A stretch of DNA of 64,000 bases from Rusavskia elegans. Lineage: Eukaryota > Ascomycota > Lecanoromycetes > Teloschistales > Teloschistaceae. Under the pieces are notes generated by a model, which did no database searches, was not told the DNA's origin, and saw only the letters and a program-made list of their open reading frames with translations. Below are positions 11,671 to 21,520 of the stretch, one piece after another (the stretch's first letter is position 1; each line of letters starts with the position of its first letter). The stretch spans positions 141,562 to 205,561 of the forward strand of contig SAUG01000008.1 of the NCBI GenBank assembly GCA_011316305.1. Reading direction: 5' to 3'. The position numbers and the translations under genes are program-made.

Positions 11671-14354
11671 ATGTCTGGGGAGGCGGTTTCCCCACTAAAG
11701 CCACAGACGTTCATGCTTGGGACGGGCGCCAGCACGCCTACTGCCAGATATTACGGGCCGAATCTTGATTCGGACGCCTTGGTTAACGAACTGCCTGCTG
11801 AAGCGGCAGAACCTCACACCCCAACCACCATCCATCTGTCGCCCAGTGCATCTGGACTATCAGGAAGGCTCAAGCTTCCATCCGAAGCCAGCTCTACTTC
11901 TCTTCAATCGGATCATCCCTTGCATCAGTCTCCTGCAGGAGCGAATCTCCGAAGACTCTCCCCAAGTGATCGGATTAAGCGCAGACACGAAGAACTTGTA
12001 CAGCATCCTAAAGACCTCCCCTATCCAGGTGATACGCCGCCCCGATTGCCAACAGATGATGACTTCCCGAACGCCTTGCGAGTCCAAATAATCCCGAAAT
12101 ATCCCAAGAAAACCGTCGACATCAAACATGTCGTCGTTCTTTTACATCAACTGGGCCGCCTCGACTCCTCTCTGACACAATTGGCCTGGGACCTGTACGA
12201 AGAGCAGCAGGAGACATGCTTTGTTCTGCTGCGGGCGCGCGAAGGAGTACCAACTCCCGACAGCAGATACGATTGGGCCGACGCAAGCGGTCAATGGGAT
12301 GAGTTAGCCCTTAAGAGTGCGAGCACTCTGACTGATATGATAAAGCGGTCTCTCATCACAAAGTGTGGGTTTGTTCCTCGCTCAATTTTACTCATGGGAC
12401 ATGGCCAAGATGGTATGGCCGTCCTAACCACTGCAGCCCTTTGGGCAGAGATAGAGTTTGGTGGCGTCGTATCCATTGGAGGTCCTCTACCATATTACCT
12501 ACGGTCAGCTTCCGCAGACCTAATTACGACACCGGCGCTTGTTGTTAGGAGTTCGGCTGCGGGCTTGAATCAATCTGCCTTCGACTGCATCGAGCGACGC
12601 TTTGCCTGCGTGGACCCTTACACCTTCAGTGGAGCCCACGATGCTCTACTGGATACACCCGAGTTGATGAAAGCATTGGTGGAATTTCTTGCTCATCGTT
12701 TGCAACGGTCAGAGTGGACGAAGCAAGCAGTCATCAGCTTTGGTAGTGTGCTGTTCCTCAATCATGAATAATGCTTACTAATACACATGCAGATGGTGGC
12801 GGTATCAGAGGCTACGGGAGTCTTCTCATTCTACAGGAGCTCATGAATAAGATTGGAGATGAAGAGAAGCGGCTCGATGTTCTTAAGGGAAAGGCAACGA
12901 GGACAACGTCGAGCTTTGCACCATGGCCCTACAGGCCAATAGGTCACGGAAAACAAAGATCATCTTCAAATGGCTCGGCGAAACCTGCAAACATAAGCGG
13001 CAGTGACACGGTCGCCAGCGATATCGAAGAACTTCCGAACTCTTCATTGTTTCTTCCGTGTCATTACTTCGATTATGCTGTGGGGACAAGCACGGGCGGC
13101 CTTATCAGCATTATGCTCTCGCGGCTTCGTATGACAGTCGATGACTGCATCAATGAGTACAAGACCCTTGGTCAGCAAATATTTGGCAATCCACGGCCGC
13201 TCGCCTTCGGGGCGGTCATGTGGCACAAATTCAACTACCGAGTCCTTGAGGATGTCATAAAAAACGTAACCAGACGACACAGCGAGAAAAGTGAAGTGGA
13301 TGTATTACACTTCCCATCCGACGAAGACCTTTGTCGAACAATTGTCATAGCTTACGCAGAGTACAACAAGACTGAAGCTCCCTATCTTTTCCGTACCTAT
13401 TACACACCCCGGCCGGCCGCCGATCCCAACAGAACAAGGTTGAGACAGCCAACCTCCAGGAACCACGGTCAACCTCCCCGACTAAGCATTTGGCAGATTG
13501 GACGTGCAACTTCGGCGGCACCAAAGTACTTCCCTCCGATCAAAATCGAGAGAAGTATGGGTGATGATCACCAACGCGACGTAAGGTTCAAGGATGGTGG
13601 CTTTGGATGCAATAATCCCAGCGAAGAGGCGTACCACGATATCGTCCACAAACATGGAGGCTCTTCCGCAGCTGTCAGTTTGTTCATCAGCATTGGTACA
13701 GGCGTTTCTCCTGTCGAATTGTTCGCTAAAGCTCCAGGCAATGTGGCCAACGCTTGGGCCAATCTGAAGGCTGCGAAGAAACACCCTTCTAGAACATTAC
13801 ACGTACACGATGCCATGGCCCGCCTTGCCCGCCGCGACGACAAAGATATATTCGACTACTATCGTTTCGATGGGGGCAATCGCCTTGGCCAGGTTGAGCT
13901 TGATGAATGGAAGAGTCATCGCCTCACACGTCTAACAGGTCTCAGCACAGAGCCTGGCTTCAAGACTCTTGATAAGATGTATGTCGCAACCGCAGCTTAC
14001 TTGCACCAAGGGTTTGTGCAAAAAGGCCTTGATGAGTGCGCAAAGCTACTCGTGAAACGGCGTCGATATCGAACCAGGGACGCCTCTGCCTGGGACAGAT
14101 ATGCATCCGCATCTTTCTACGAATGCTCCTACCAAAAGTGTCAGAAAACCCCTCATAAGACTGCACAACTATATAAGGATCACGTAAAGAGAGAGCATTT
14201 CTCAGCCTTGGCTGACCAGCCACTGGAAGCGGCCATGAAGACGTCCCGCCGGTGCTGGATATACCGTAACGCTCCTTCACCCCCCCGATCGAAGACCACT
14301 GAGACCAGGCTGGAAAGCAAAGGGCATCCTGCAGCGCCTCAATACCTCGACTGA
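11671..14354 (+). CDS. Patatin-like phospholipase with N-terminal thioesterase-like domain
   Basis: Exons 11671-12742 and 12793-14354 (50 nt intron, TTACTAATAC branch site) give 877 residues. The second half is a patatin-type lipid acyl hydrolase: oxyanion motif DGGGIRGYG spanning the splice junction, nucleophile motif GTSTGG, and the catalytic Asp in KDGGFGCNNPSEEA. A C-terminal Cys/His cluster (C-x4-C-x12-H-x4-H, YECSYQKC..HVKREH) resembles a single zinc finger. The first half (about residues 140-350) resembles the acyl-protein-thioesterase/carboxylesterase fold, but the usual G-F-S-Q-G-G elbow reads GHGQDG, so the nucleophile Ser is replaced by Gly and the domain is probably inactive or regulatory. 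No signal peptide is seen. The fusion and the substitution are direct observations; the substrate is unknown. Confidence 0.85.
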
Positions 14355-14724
14355 CGCGCAGCGAATCTTCAGATTCGGGCGCATCTAGCACTAAATCTGA
14401 AGAGCCTCCTCCACCAGCAGCAAGACTCGAGCGGTAACCCTTGTCCCCCGCCTCTACGCCTAAGTCCCCGGTCCATTGCCTCTGGCCCACAGACAAGGTT
14501 AGAGACGAGCAGTACAGGGACTCTGTACACAATAGCACCAGCGTTGCCGGCCTTGTCATGGATGATTTTTCACTCCATCCACGGCTCCTTGGCCTATCGT
14601 TCTGCACCGTTTAATCTCCATCGAGTTCTCGTTTTCACGCGATCCGATAGTCATTTTAGCGAGGCGTCCGTTCTCAATATTTTGTCTTAGTCTCGTCACC
14701 ACATTGGGGCAGCCCTAGATACCC
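14355..14724. other. Intergenic
   Basis: The 3' flank of the phospholipase gene. The antisense frame over 13960-14607 is a shadow of that gene. Nothing else is seen. Confidence 0.5.
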
Positions 14725-15900
14725 TTAGATGTTCGTGTTATAGTTTATGCATATTGGGTAGCTGGAATCATGCATCGCAGGGCGCTTTGGGATTAAGGGG
14801 ACTCTCTCGAAAAGTCCTGTATTCATGTGATTGAGATCCATGGAGTGTATAGCGTATGGAAACCTAATATCGTGCCTGTTAGTATAGCGTCCTATAATCA
14901 GGGATAACGATCAGACTGTATCTTGCTTACCGGATAAGGGCAGCGCTCTCACCTGATATCAAAGCATGATTAAAGAAGCATATATAGACCACGATAACCA
15001 GTACTCCCAGTATGATGACGGGCAACTCGAACACAGAGTGTAGAGACTTGTACGATTTGGCGAAATACCATACCGTATTGAAGATCGCGAACACTGTAAG
15101 CTATCCGCCGCCTATTATTACCACGGCGGAAATTCGCCAAAGCAACTGATCAGTGGACGAGTGGAAATTTGCGAACCACGTTAGCACATGGAGTGCTCCA
15201 TATACCACGGCAGCGACACCCAATCCGAAGGCTAACGGGATTTTGTTAAGCCCCTCATAGTCGGGATTGTCGCTGCAGCGCCGGAGGAATGGCTTGCCAT
15301 GTAATCCGTTATTTGGGCTTTGCAGTGGCCTAGCAGATTCAACGGCACGAATGGCCATCTTCCATCGGTTGATGTCCTGTCTTGTGAGACTCAAATTTGG
15401 CAGGGATGGATGAATTCTGCTGATCTTATGGCAGGTATCCAGCGGTATTGTGCTCCTGAGCTTAATGTCCGCAATTTCAGTGACTTCCAGGCCCCAGCGG
15501 TTCCATCCCTCATGCTATGGAGCGCCCTTGTATACCAGGGAGTAGAATCCGGCCGCCGACGATAGGCCTCGTTGATCATTTGCATGATTGCGAGCGCTTC
15601 CCGTCTATGACACCTGGAGGCTGTCAACTCGTGCCATATCGGTCAGCCATCACGGACAGGATACCAGGCGGTATAAGCAACCATTTCAGGCGCCAGAAGA
15701 GCCAGGATCAGCCATCCAACCTTCCTCCACTTCGGTCGCCAGAAGGTTCCTGGAGGAGAGATATTAGGATACACGGCGGTCCAGACACAGAGCAAAAGGG
15801 CGACAAGACAGGTGCTGAGGATATCGAAGGTTCCGCGACTGGTGGGATTAGGTTGCCAGTGAACGATGTCGCTACCGGTTCCGAAGAAGAGCGACCTCAT
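14725..15900 (-). pseudogene. Decayed fungal multi-pass membrane protein gene
   Basis: Read on the minus strand, the first block from 15900 (SRGTFDILSTCLVALLLCVWTAVYPN, then LLAPEMVAYTAW) resembles a widespread uncharacterised fungal membrane-protein family. A second block (15627 down) continues with REALAIMQMINEA, and a third (15540 down) reads EGWNRWGLEVTEIADIK.. into RQDINRWKMAIRAVESARPL, a Gly/Ala/Val-rich segment, and LPVIILGVLVIVVYICF. The blocks lie in different frames: the 15640 junction has no fully convincing intron, a frame change is needed near 15530-15540, and an in-frame TAG at 15101-15103 interrupts an otherwise continuous segment that runs to a good GTGAG donor at 14952. A CAG to TAG change would explain that stop. 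A multi-exon living gene with unusual introns is the alternative. Function unknown. Confidence 0.5.
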
Positions 15901-16070
15901 CTTCCCGCACTTGATCTGTGAAGGAGCAACTTATCCTTTGTGAAGTCGAATCAATCCAGGCATAATGAGCAGAGGAGTCTTGTCGAAGCTGCGGGATAGA
16001 CGAGATGGGAGTGCTTCATATATATCATGTCCGAGGGTCCATTGCCTTGTCTGCAGGTCGGGTCTTGGCA

Positions 16071-16584
16071 TACAGTCGTATTCAAAACCCTGAAGTTCCA
16101 GGAGGGGTCGGGCTGGGCAACACACATCAAATTCTACCACAACCAGGAATTTTAAACCAGGCAAATTATATACTTTGAAGATTCTAAAGAGGCTATTTTA
16201 AAGAGCTAAAAGGATAGATTAAAGACTATAATAATTAAGTATTCTAGTAGAGTACTTCGTATTTAATTGTAGAGAATAAATATTTTCTTTTTAGTTTTAT
16301 ATTATTATATACCCTGCCGGGAAACCTCTTAAAACGACTATAAGTAGAGAGTCTTCGAATACCCTACAGGTTTTAAAATAAAAAGTCTAGCGATTAGAAT
16401 AAGAAAATCTAAAAAGGCAGAATTTTAGTATAGACGAAGGTCTTTAATTTACAGTCTTAATATTATTTATAAGTCTATTATAGGCTATAATATAAGCCTG
16501 TTAAGTTCCGGTTCGTAGTAGAATTTGATGTGTGTTGCCCAGCCCGACCCCTCCTGGAACTCCAAGGTTTTGAATACGACTGTA
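16071..16584. mobile_element. Tc1/mariner-like MITE, RIP-degraded
   Basis: The element spans 16073-16582 (510 bp) and is flanked by TA on both sides (16071-16072 and 16583-16584), the target duplication of Tc1/mariner elements. Its ends start CAGTCGTATTCAAAACC. The first 65 bp match the reverse complement of the last 65 bp at about 63 positions, both mismatches being transitions, and similarity continues further inward with an indel. The interior (about 16145-16515) is very AT-rich and has no transposase frame. It is therefore either a non-autonomous element or a RIP-eroded copy. Confidence 0.8.
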
Positions 16585-17181
16585 TGATGGGTGTGACTTG
16601 AACCAACAACGTTTTCCTACAAACATATAAAAGGGAAGTAAACTAAATGCCACATTTCTACGCCGAGTGCGCCATCAAAGTATTACTCAACCGTGCGACA
16701 GTGGCTTCATCATGCGTCTGCAAAGTCGAAAGAATAAACAGTTTGGGGCAAAATCTTCTAGTAGAAAGCATAATACAAACAATTCGCGCCTTGTGCAAGA
16801 AACAACACCCGGCCTGGATCGCTGAGTGTACAGAGAGGAAGACTGCCAAGCGTCGGGTTAAAGACAAGAAAGATCCTGGAGCGAACCCGCGAAGAGCGTC
16901 AGCGTAAGCGCTGGCCCTTCTTCGATGGATGATCACGCTTTTGAGGTCTTGGTTGGTGAGATTTCAAGGTCAAGCAGTAGCTTGAAGGAGTCGTGGTTTT
17001 CTGAACCCTAAAGATTGGGTGGTACAACAGCCAAAGGGTAACATCCTGCTAAAGGGTTGCAGGCGACTATAAAGCCGACGAAATAGTTAATGTTTCGATA
17101 CGATATTCTTTACGAAGGAAGCTGTAAGCAGATGCTGTCGATGGAACCTCGGGAGGTGTCAAAAGCGGAGGCTGTTTGGAG

Positions 17182-17241
17182 CGTTATGTCTTCGGGGCGC
17201 AACAATCCTTCGCAACAATACTAGTCTCGCAACAATTGAAA
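17182..17241 (+). mobile_element. Solo terminal end of a Mutator-like element
   Basis: CGTTATGTCTTCGGGGCGCA (17182-17201) is identical to the outer end of the element at 63114-63580. Three CGCAA motifs follow at similar spacing in both. No matching opposite end is visible downstream, so this is a truncated relic. A second MITE begins 10 bp further on, suggesting a nested insertion. Confidence 0.65.
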
Positions 17242-17601
17242 ACCTTTGCAGGCCTACAGAGCCACTACTACCACCTCTTTTTAGATTTCTGAAGAGTGCA
17301 TCTTTAAGGAAATTAATTATTCTGCAATTCCGCTGCTATATTTTTTACGATATAATTATTAGAGGCCCAGAGGTAGAAGAGAATAAGTAGGGCCTTTAGA
17401 GTTAATAAGTTTCTGCGGCTCTGCGGTTAGGCTGGCGCGCTAAGACCCCCAGTAGAACAGCTTTCTAGATTTTTATCGATATTATACAGTCGCAAAATTA
17501 TTTCCTTACTACTGTAGAGTAAGCTTAAGACGCTCTACAAGATGCACTCTTCAGAAATCTAAAAAGAGGTGGTGGTGGTGGCTCTATAGGCCACCTTTGC
17601 A
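17242..17601. mobile_element. Mutator-like MITE, 342 bp, with 9 bp target duplication
   Basis: Terminal inverted repeats of 54 bp (17251-17304 and 17539-17592) match at 51 positions; all three differences are transitions. They begin GGCCTAYAGAGCCAC. The element is bounded by a perfect 9 bp direct repeat ACCTTTGCA (17242-17250 and 17593-17601). A 9 bp duplication plus long inverted repeats is characteristic of Mutator-like elements (MULEs). The 234 bp interior is AT-rich and non-coding, so the copy is non-autonomous. Confidence 0.85.
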
Positions 17602-17629
17602 CCTCGCATGAAAAAAAACTCGTAGGAGG

Positions 17630-17635
17630 ACGCGT
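17630..17635. promoter_or_regulatory. MluI cell-cycle box upstream of RPA2
   Basis: ACGCGT lies 167 bp upstream of the RPA2 start codon and 29 bp beyond the MITE duplication. MBF binds this hexamer in front of yeast DNA replication genes, including the RFA genes. Function here is inferred from sequence and position only. Confidence 0.4.
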
Positions 17636-17801
17636 CGACTACAAATAGACAGCTGCATTCAATATCGTAGTTTCGCATAACCGCAAGCGATTTAGCTGAA
17701 AGCCCAAGGAGATCGATTTTGGCTGCTTCTTGCAGTCTGTCTGACACCTTGTGTGCAGCTTTCGCAACTCATACCCCAGCAGAGTGGACATTCATCCGAC
17801 A

Positions 17802-18767
17802 ATGGGTGAGTCTCCGTCCGAGCAAACAGGCGTCAAGCTCACAGCATCTCCCAGACTACGGCGGAGGCTACTCGACGACCTCCTACGGTGCTCAAGGCGG
17901 AGCTGGCGGAGGCGGCTTCATGGCCGGATCTCAAGGCGGCTCGCAACCAAACAAGGTAATCTCCATCAATCCACGCTCTTCGTTCCACCGAAGTCCACTA
18001 AACCCCCCATTCTTTCCACTCAGGGAAACATAAGCCAATCGAAAGACACCCTCCGTCCCTGCACCATCAAACAAGTCCTCGACGCCACACAACCGCATCC
18101 CGACGCCGAGTTCAAAATCGACGACATCGAAGTCCAACAAATCACATTCGTCGGACAGATCCGTAACATCTCCACCCAAACCACCAACATCACATACAAA
18201 CTCGACGACGGCACCGGCACGGTCGAAGTAAAACAATGGATCGATTCCGAGGCCTCGACTATGGATTTAGGTGGGGGAGGAGGCAGCAAGAACAGTTCCG
18301 GACTCGTGGAGGATGGATGGGCGCGGGTGTGGGGACGACTGAAAGCGTTCAATAATCGGCGACATGTTGGCGCGCATGTTATAAGGCCGGTAGCGGATAA
18401 GATGGAGATCACTTATCATCTCCTCGAGGCAACCTATGTGCATCTGTACTTTACGCGCGGGCCACTGGAGCCAAGTGGTGGGAAGGGCGCCAATGGCGGA
18501 CAAATGGATGGGCAGTACGGAGGCGATGGCGGCGAGATGGGCATGGGAGGGGCACGAGGCATGCCGAGTGTAAGCTCGAACGCGAGGAGGGTGTTACAAT
18601 GTCTGAAGGAAACTCCGCAGAATAACGAGGGGCTGAATGTGCAGCATGTTGCAGCGAGCTTGAGGATGCCGATGACTGAAGTGATGAAGGCAGGGGATGA
18701 ATTGTTGACGCAAAGTTTGATCTTTACGACCGTGGATGATAGTACCTGGGCGGTATTGGATCTATAG
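17802..18767 (+). CDS. RFA2: Replication protein A 32 kDa subunit
   Basis: The second subunit of the heterotrimeric single-strand DNA-binding complex RPA, acting in nuclear DNA replication, repair and checkpoint signalling. Exons 17802-17805, 17855-17955 and 18024-18767 give 282 residues. The first coding exon is only ATGG; joining it to 17855 yields MDYGGGYSTTSYGAQGGAG, the usual Gly/Ser-rich phosphorylatable N-terminus. The OB fold follows (ITFVGQIRNISTQTTNITYK, DDGTGTVEVKQW), then a Gly-rich linker and a C-terminal winged helix (VLQCLKETPQNNEGLNVQHVA..) used for contacts with repair proteins. Introns are 49 and 68 nt. A longer upstream ATG frame at 17719 exists but is not family-like. Confidence 0.93.
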   Translation: MGESPSEQTGVKLTASPRLRRRLLDDLLRCSRRSWRRRLHGRISRRLATKQGNLHQSTLFVPPKSTKPPILSTQGNISQSKDTLRPCTIKQVLDATQPHPDAEFKIDDIEVQQITFVGQIRNISTQTTNITYKLDDGTGTVEVKQWIDSEASTMDLGGGGGSKNSSGLVEDGWARVWGRLKAFNNRRHVGAHVIRPVADKMEITYHLLEATYVHLYFTRGPLEPSGGKGANGGQMDGQYGGDGGEMGMGGARGMPSVSSNARRVLQCLKETPQNNEGLNVQHVAASLRMPMTEVMKAGDELLTQSLIFTTVDDSTWAVLDL

Positions 18768-18948
18768 AGAGAAAGATGAAACTGAAGTCATGAATAATGG
18801 TATGAATCCACGGAGCTACTACAAACCTAAGTATGATGATCCATCCGTACTGAAGGTGCCGCTAAATGCAAGGACAAAAGTTGCCGTCGTCATATCGCCA
18901 TGACTGTTCATAGCCATGGAATCGTGATCAGCCGTTCCCATCCTCGAG

Positions 18949-20996
18949 TCAATTCTCCTCATTCCTCCTCTTCGCATCTTCGACACTTCTCTCCCAGCTC
19001 GATCTATACAAGAACACCCCCTCAATTAACATGACCAACCCCAACCCCAACGCAACTCCCGACCAGAGCCCGTAAAGTCTCCATCCCAGTCCGAATGCGG
19101 TGCCCATACTCACCGGCATCGCCACCGCGTAATAGCAGAACAGTGACACATATCCGCCCACCTCCTGTCTTCCAAGTCCCCTCAAGATGCCATTACAGCA
19201 TGCAGCCAAAGCGTCGAAGAGCTGAAACGCAGCAGTCAGGGGTAAGACGTTTGCAACGAGCTCGATGACTTCGGGGTCGCTGGTGAATAGTCTCGGAATG
19301 TAAGCACGCAACGAAGAAACCCAGATGACGTTGAAGATTCCCACGATCGCAGAAGCCCAGAATGCCACCTGGGCGCTCTTGCGAGCCGCATCGGCCAACG
19401 TCGCACCGATGAGATTGGCAATCCGTGTACTCGCCGCGATGCTGATCGGGAAGGGGATTTGGAATGTTATACCACTGATGGTGCTCAATACACTCTGCGC
19501 GGCAAGGTGGGTGGTCCCGAAATGACTTGATGCGAGGGTCAAAATTTCAAAGGCGAGGACTTCTGCTTCGACCATGAGGAGACCAGGTAAAGCGAGTTTG
19601 ACCATAGGGCCCCAGTTCTTCAGCGCGCGGGTCGTGAGACCTGGCCAGCAAGCACGTCCGGCAATGAAACGGACGTAAAGGAAAAGGAGGGTGGGGAGGA
19701 GCAATTCGGTCACAGCCACCGCTATTGGTGCACCGATAAAACCCCATTGAAATTGCCAGACGAAGAGCCAATTCAGGAAAGCATTGAGTGGTGCACATAT
19801 CAAAAGAACATAAAGTGATGCGGTAAACAACCCTTGAGCTTGGAGGTACCGTTTCCCACTCTCGAAGCAAGCGTATCCGGGTAAGCCAATGAGAATAATC
19901 TTAAGATAGAGACCTGCCAAGACGGCCACTTCTTGCTCAGGGACAATGTGAGTCAAGATGGCTTCAGCACTGAGCCAGATGATCCCGATAGGTATGGTAA
20001 TGGTCCAGAGGAAGTAGCTGGTACTGGTCAATCGCCTGGGTACCAAAAACATTCGGCTGTCACCAAGACTTACACCATTTTTTGCGTTTGCAAACCAACC
20101 AATTCCTTGTGACCCGACCCATACGCCTGTGCACACAGCGTGTCCAGACTAGTTGCCAGACCTTGAAAGACGGAATAACCGGTGATGTTGGCAGTCATAC
20201 TGGCTAAGCTGACAGCGCCAAGCGGGACCGTGCCCAGATGTCCGACGACGAAGATGCTGGCGACCGTCAAAGAGTATTGCAGTAGGAACGTCAAAATCAG
20301 CGGTGCCGAGTACCGGGAGAGCACCTTCGTCTCCCTCTGCCATGTTGTACGGATCTTCCCAGCGGCGACGGCTTCGGTCCACTGGTTGTCAAGGTTTTCG
20401 GGTGAATCTTGGCCACCGTAAGGTAGCTCTGGATTTCCCAACAAAGGTGCGGTTTCAGGAAGATGCGTAGGCTTGGTAGAATGTGGTGCTGATTCCTCAT
20501 CCTGCGATACAACCTTCTTGTCGCCTCCCAGTATACCCAGATCGCTGAACCGTCTGCTGATTCGATGGGCAAGAGAATGTGAGGCTTGGCCTTTCTGTGG
20601 ATGTTTGGGCGGGATGACATTATTGTCTCTCAGCAAGCTGCGCTCCTCTCGTCGAGCCTCTACTCGCTCGCTCTTGGTCGGGTTTCTGTTAGGATTCTGG
20701 GAAGCAGGGGAAATGGTAGCTCTGGATCCTGCTATCGTAACGCTCGGCCTCCTGTAGGAGCCAACCATGGAGCGGTATGTTCTCTGGCCGCCAGGTTGTC
20801 GTGATGAGTCTCCCGAGTCGGAATCGTCGTGCACAGCATCTGTGTTGCTCTCATCCTCAACTTCCTCAAGATCCTTGGATATTGCCGCTTCGGCTAACGA
20901 CGAAGCACCATGGTAGGACATTCGGCTCCGACTTTGGGCGGGTCGCAGGAATCCCGGGCCAATGGGTTGAGGAGCTGTAGGCCTTGGTGAGGCCAT
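18949..20996 (-). CDS. MATE-family multidrug/toxin extrusion transporter
   Basis: A proton- or sodium-coupled antiporter of the MATE family (Erc1-like), in the vacuolar or plasma membrane. Exons 20996-20074 and 20017-18949 give 663 residues. The 56 nt intron (20018-20073) has a perfect GTAAGT donor; splicing yields KMVYFLWTITIPIGIIW, the expected family sequence. The N-terminal 240 residues are hydrophilic and Ser/Arg-rich. Two MatE repeats follow with about 12 membrane segments, including VVGHLGTVPLGAVSLASMT and the LDTLCAQAYGSG motif of repeat 1 and LSTISGITFQIPFPISIAAS of repeat 2. Substrate cannot be predicted. Confidence 0.9.
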
Positions 20997-21520
20997 GTCG
21001 TGGGCGGATTTAGGATGCTTTTCGACGGCTATCGTAGCAAAGGGCAGTGTCCTTGGCTCGACATGCAGGTATTCTCATCAACGGGCCGAAGAGGGATTCG
21101 CTGAGTAGTGGTACGTTCATGGGTAATGACAGCATGGAGACAAGCAGTACTTCCAAGTTATCCAATCTTGGTCATTGTGGGAGGCCCCGCGCTAGCATGA
21201 TTGGATTGGGAAAGCGCAGGTGGTGCGCATATAAAACCAAGGACTCGGGAGAGGAGACGAGGAAAGAGTAACGATCGGAACTGTCATGGGGAACTCAACA
21301 CCAAGGAACATCAAGGAGAGAAAACTCACGTTGTCGCATGATGACAGGTCCCTGTCGTAAGGTAGACATCGAATCCTTCAGCGTCCTTCACCAGCGGAGG
21401 ACAGCCAGCGACCCACGAGTGACTCAGCCTTCGCTTCTACTATTATGTTACATTGCTATCGTTGCCAATTCCCTTGCGGAGTCAATATTAATATTATGAT
21501 CCCGCATCCCATGCTGGATT
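20997..21520. other. Intergenic
   Basis: The MATE promoter and the Rpn1 3' flank. No gene or repeat seen. Confidence 0.5.

Larger units (their letters stand above)
15901..17801. other. Transposon-relic island upstream of RPA2
   Basis: This 1.9 kb has no supportable protein gene. It holds three mobile-element traces (16071-16584, 17182-17241, 17242-17601), AT-rich filler, and the short promoter of the RPA2 gene from about 17602 onward. Confidence 0.7.

Noticed and set aside
13960..14607. 215-residue antisense frame
   Set aside because: Shadow of the phospholipase gene, low in recognisable content.
15517..15921. 134-residue plus-strand frame
   Set aside because: Opposite strand to the better-supported decayed membrane-protein gene; composition is not protein-like.
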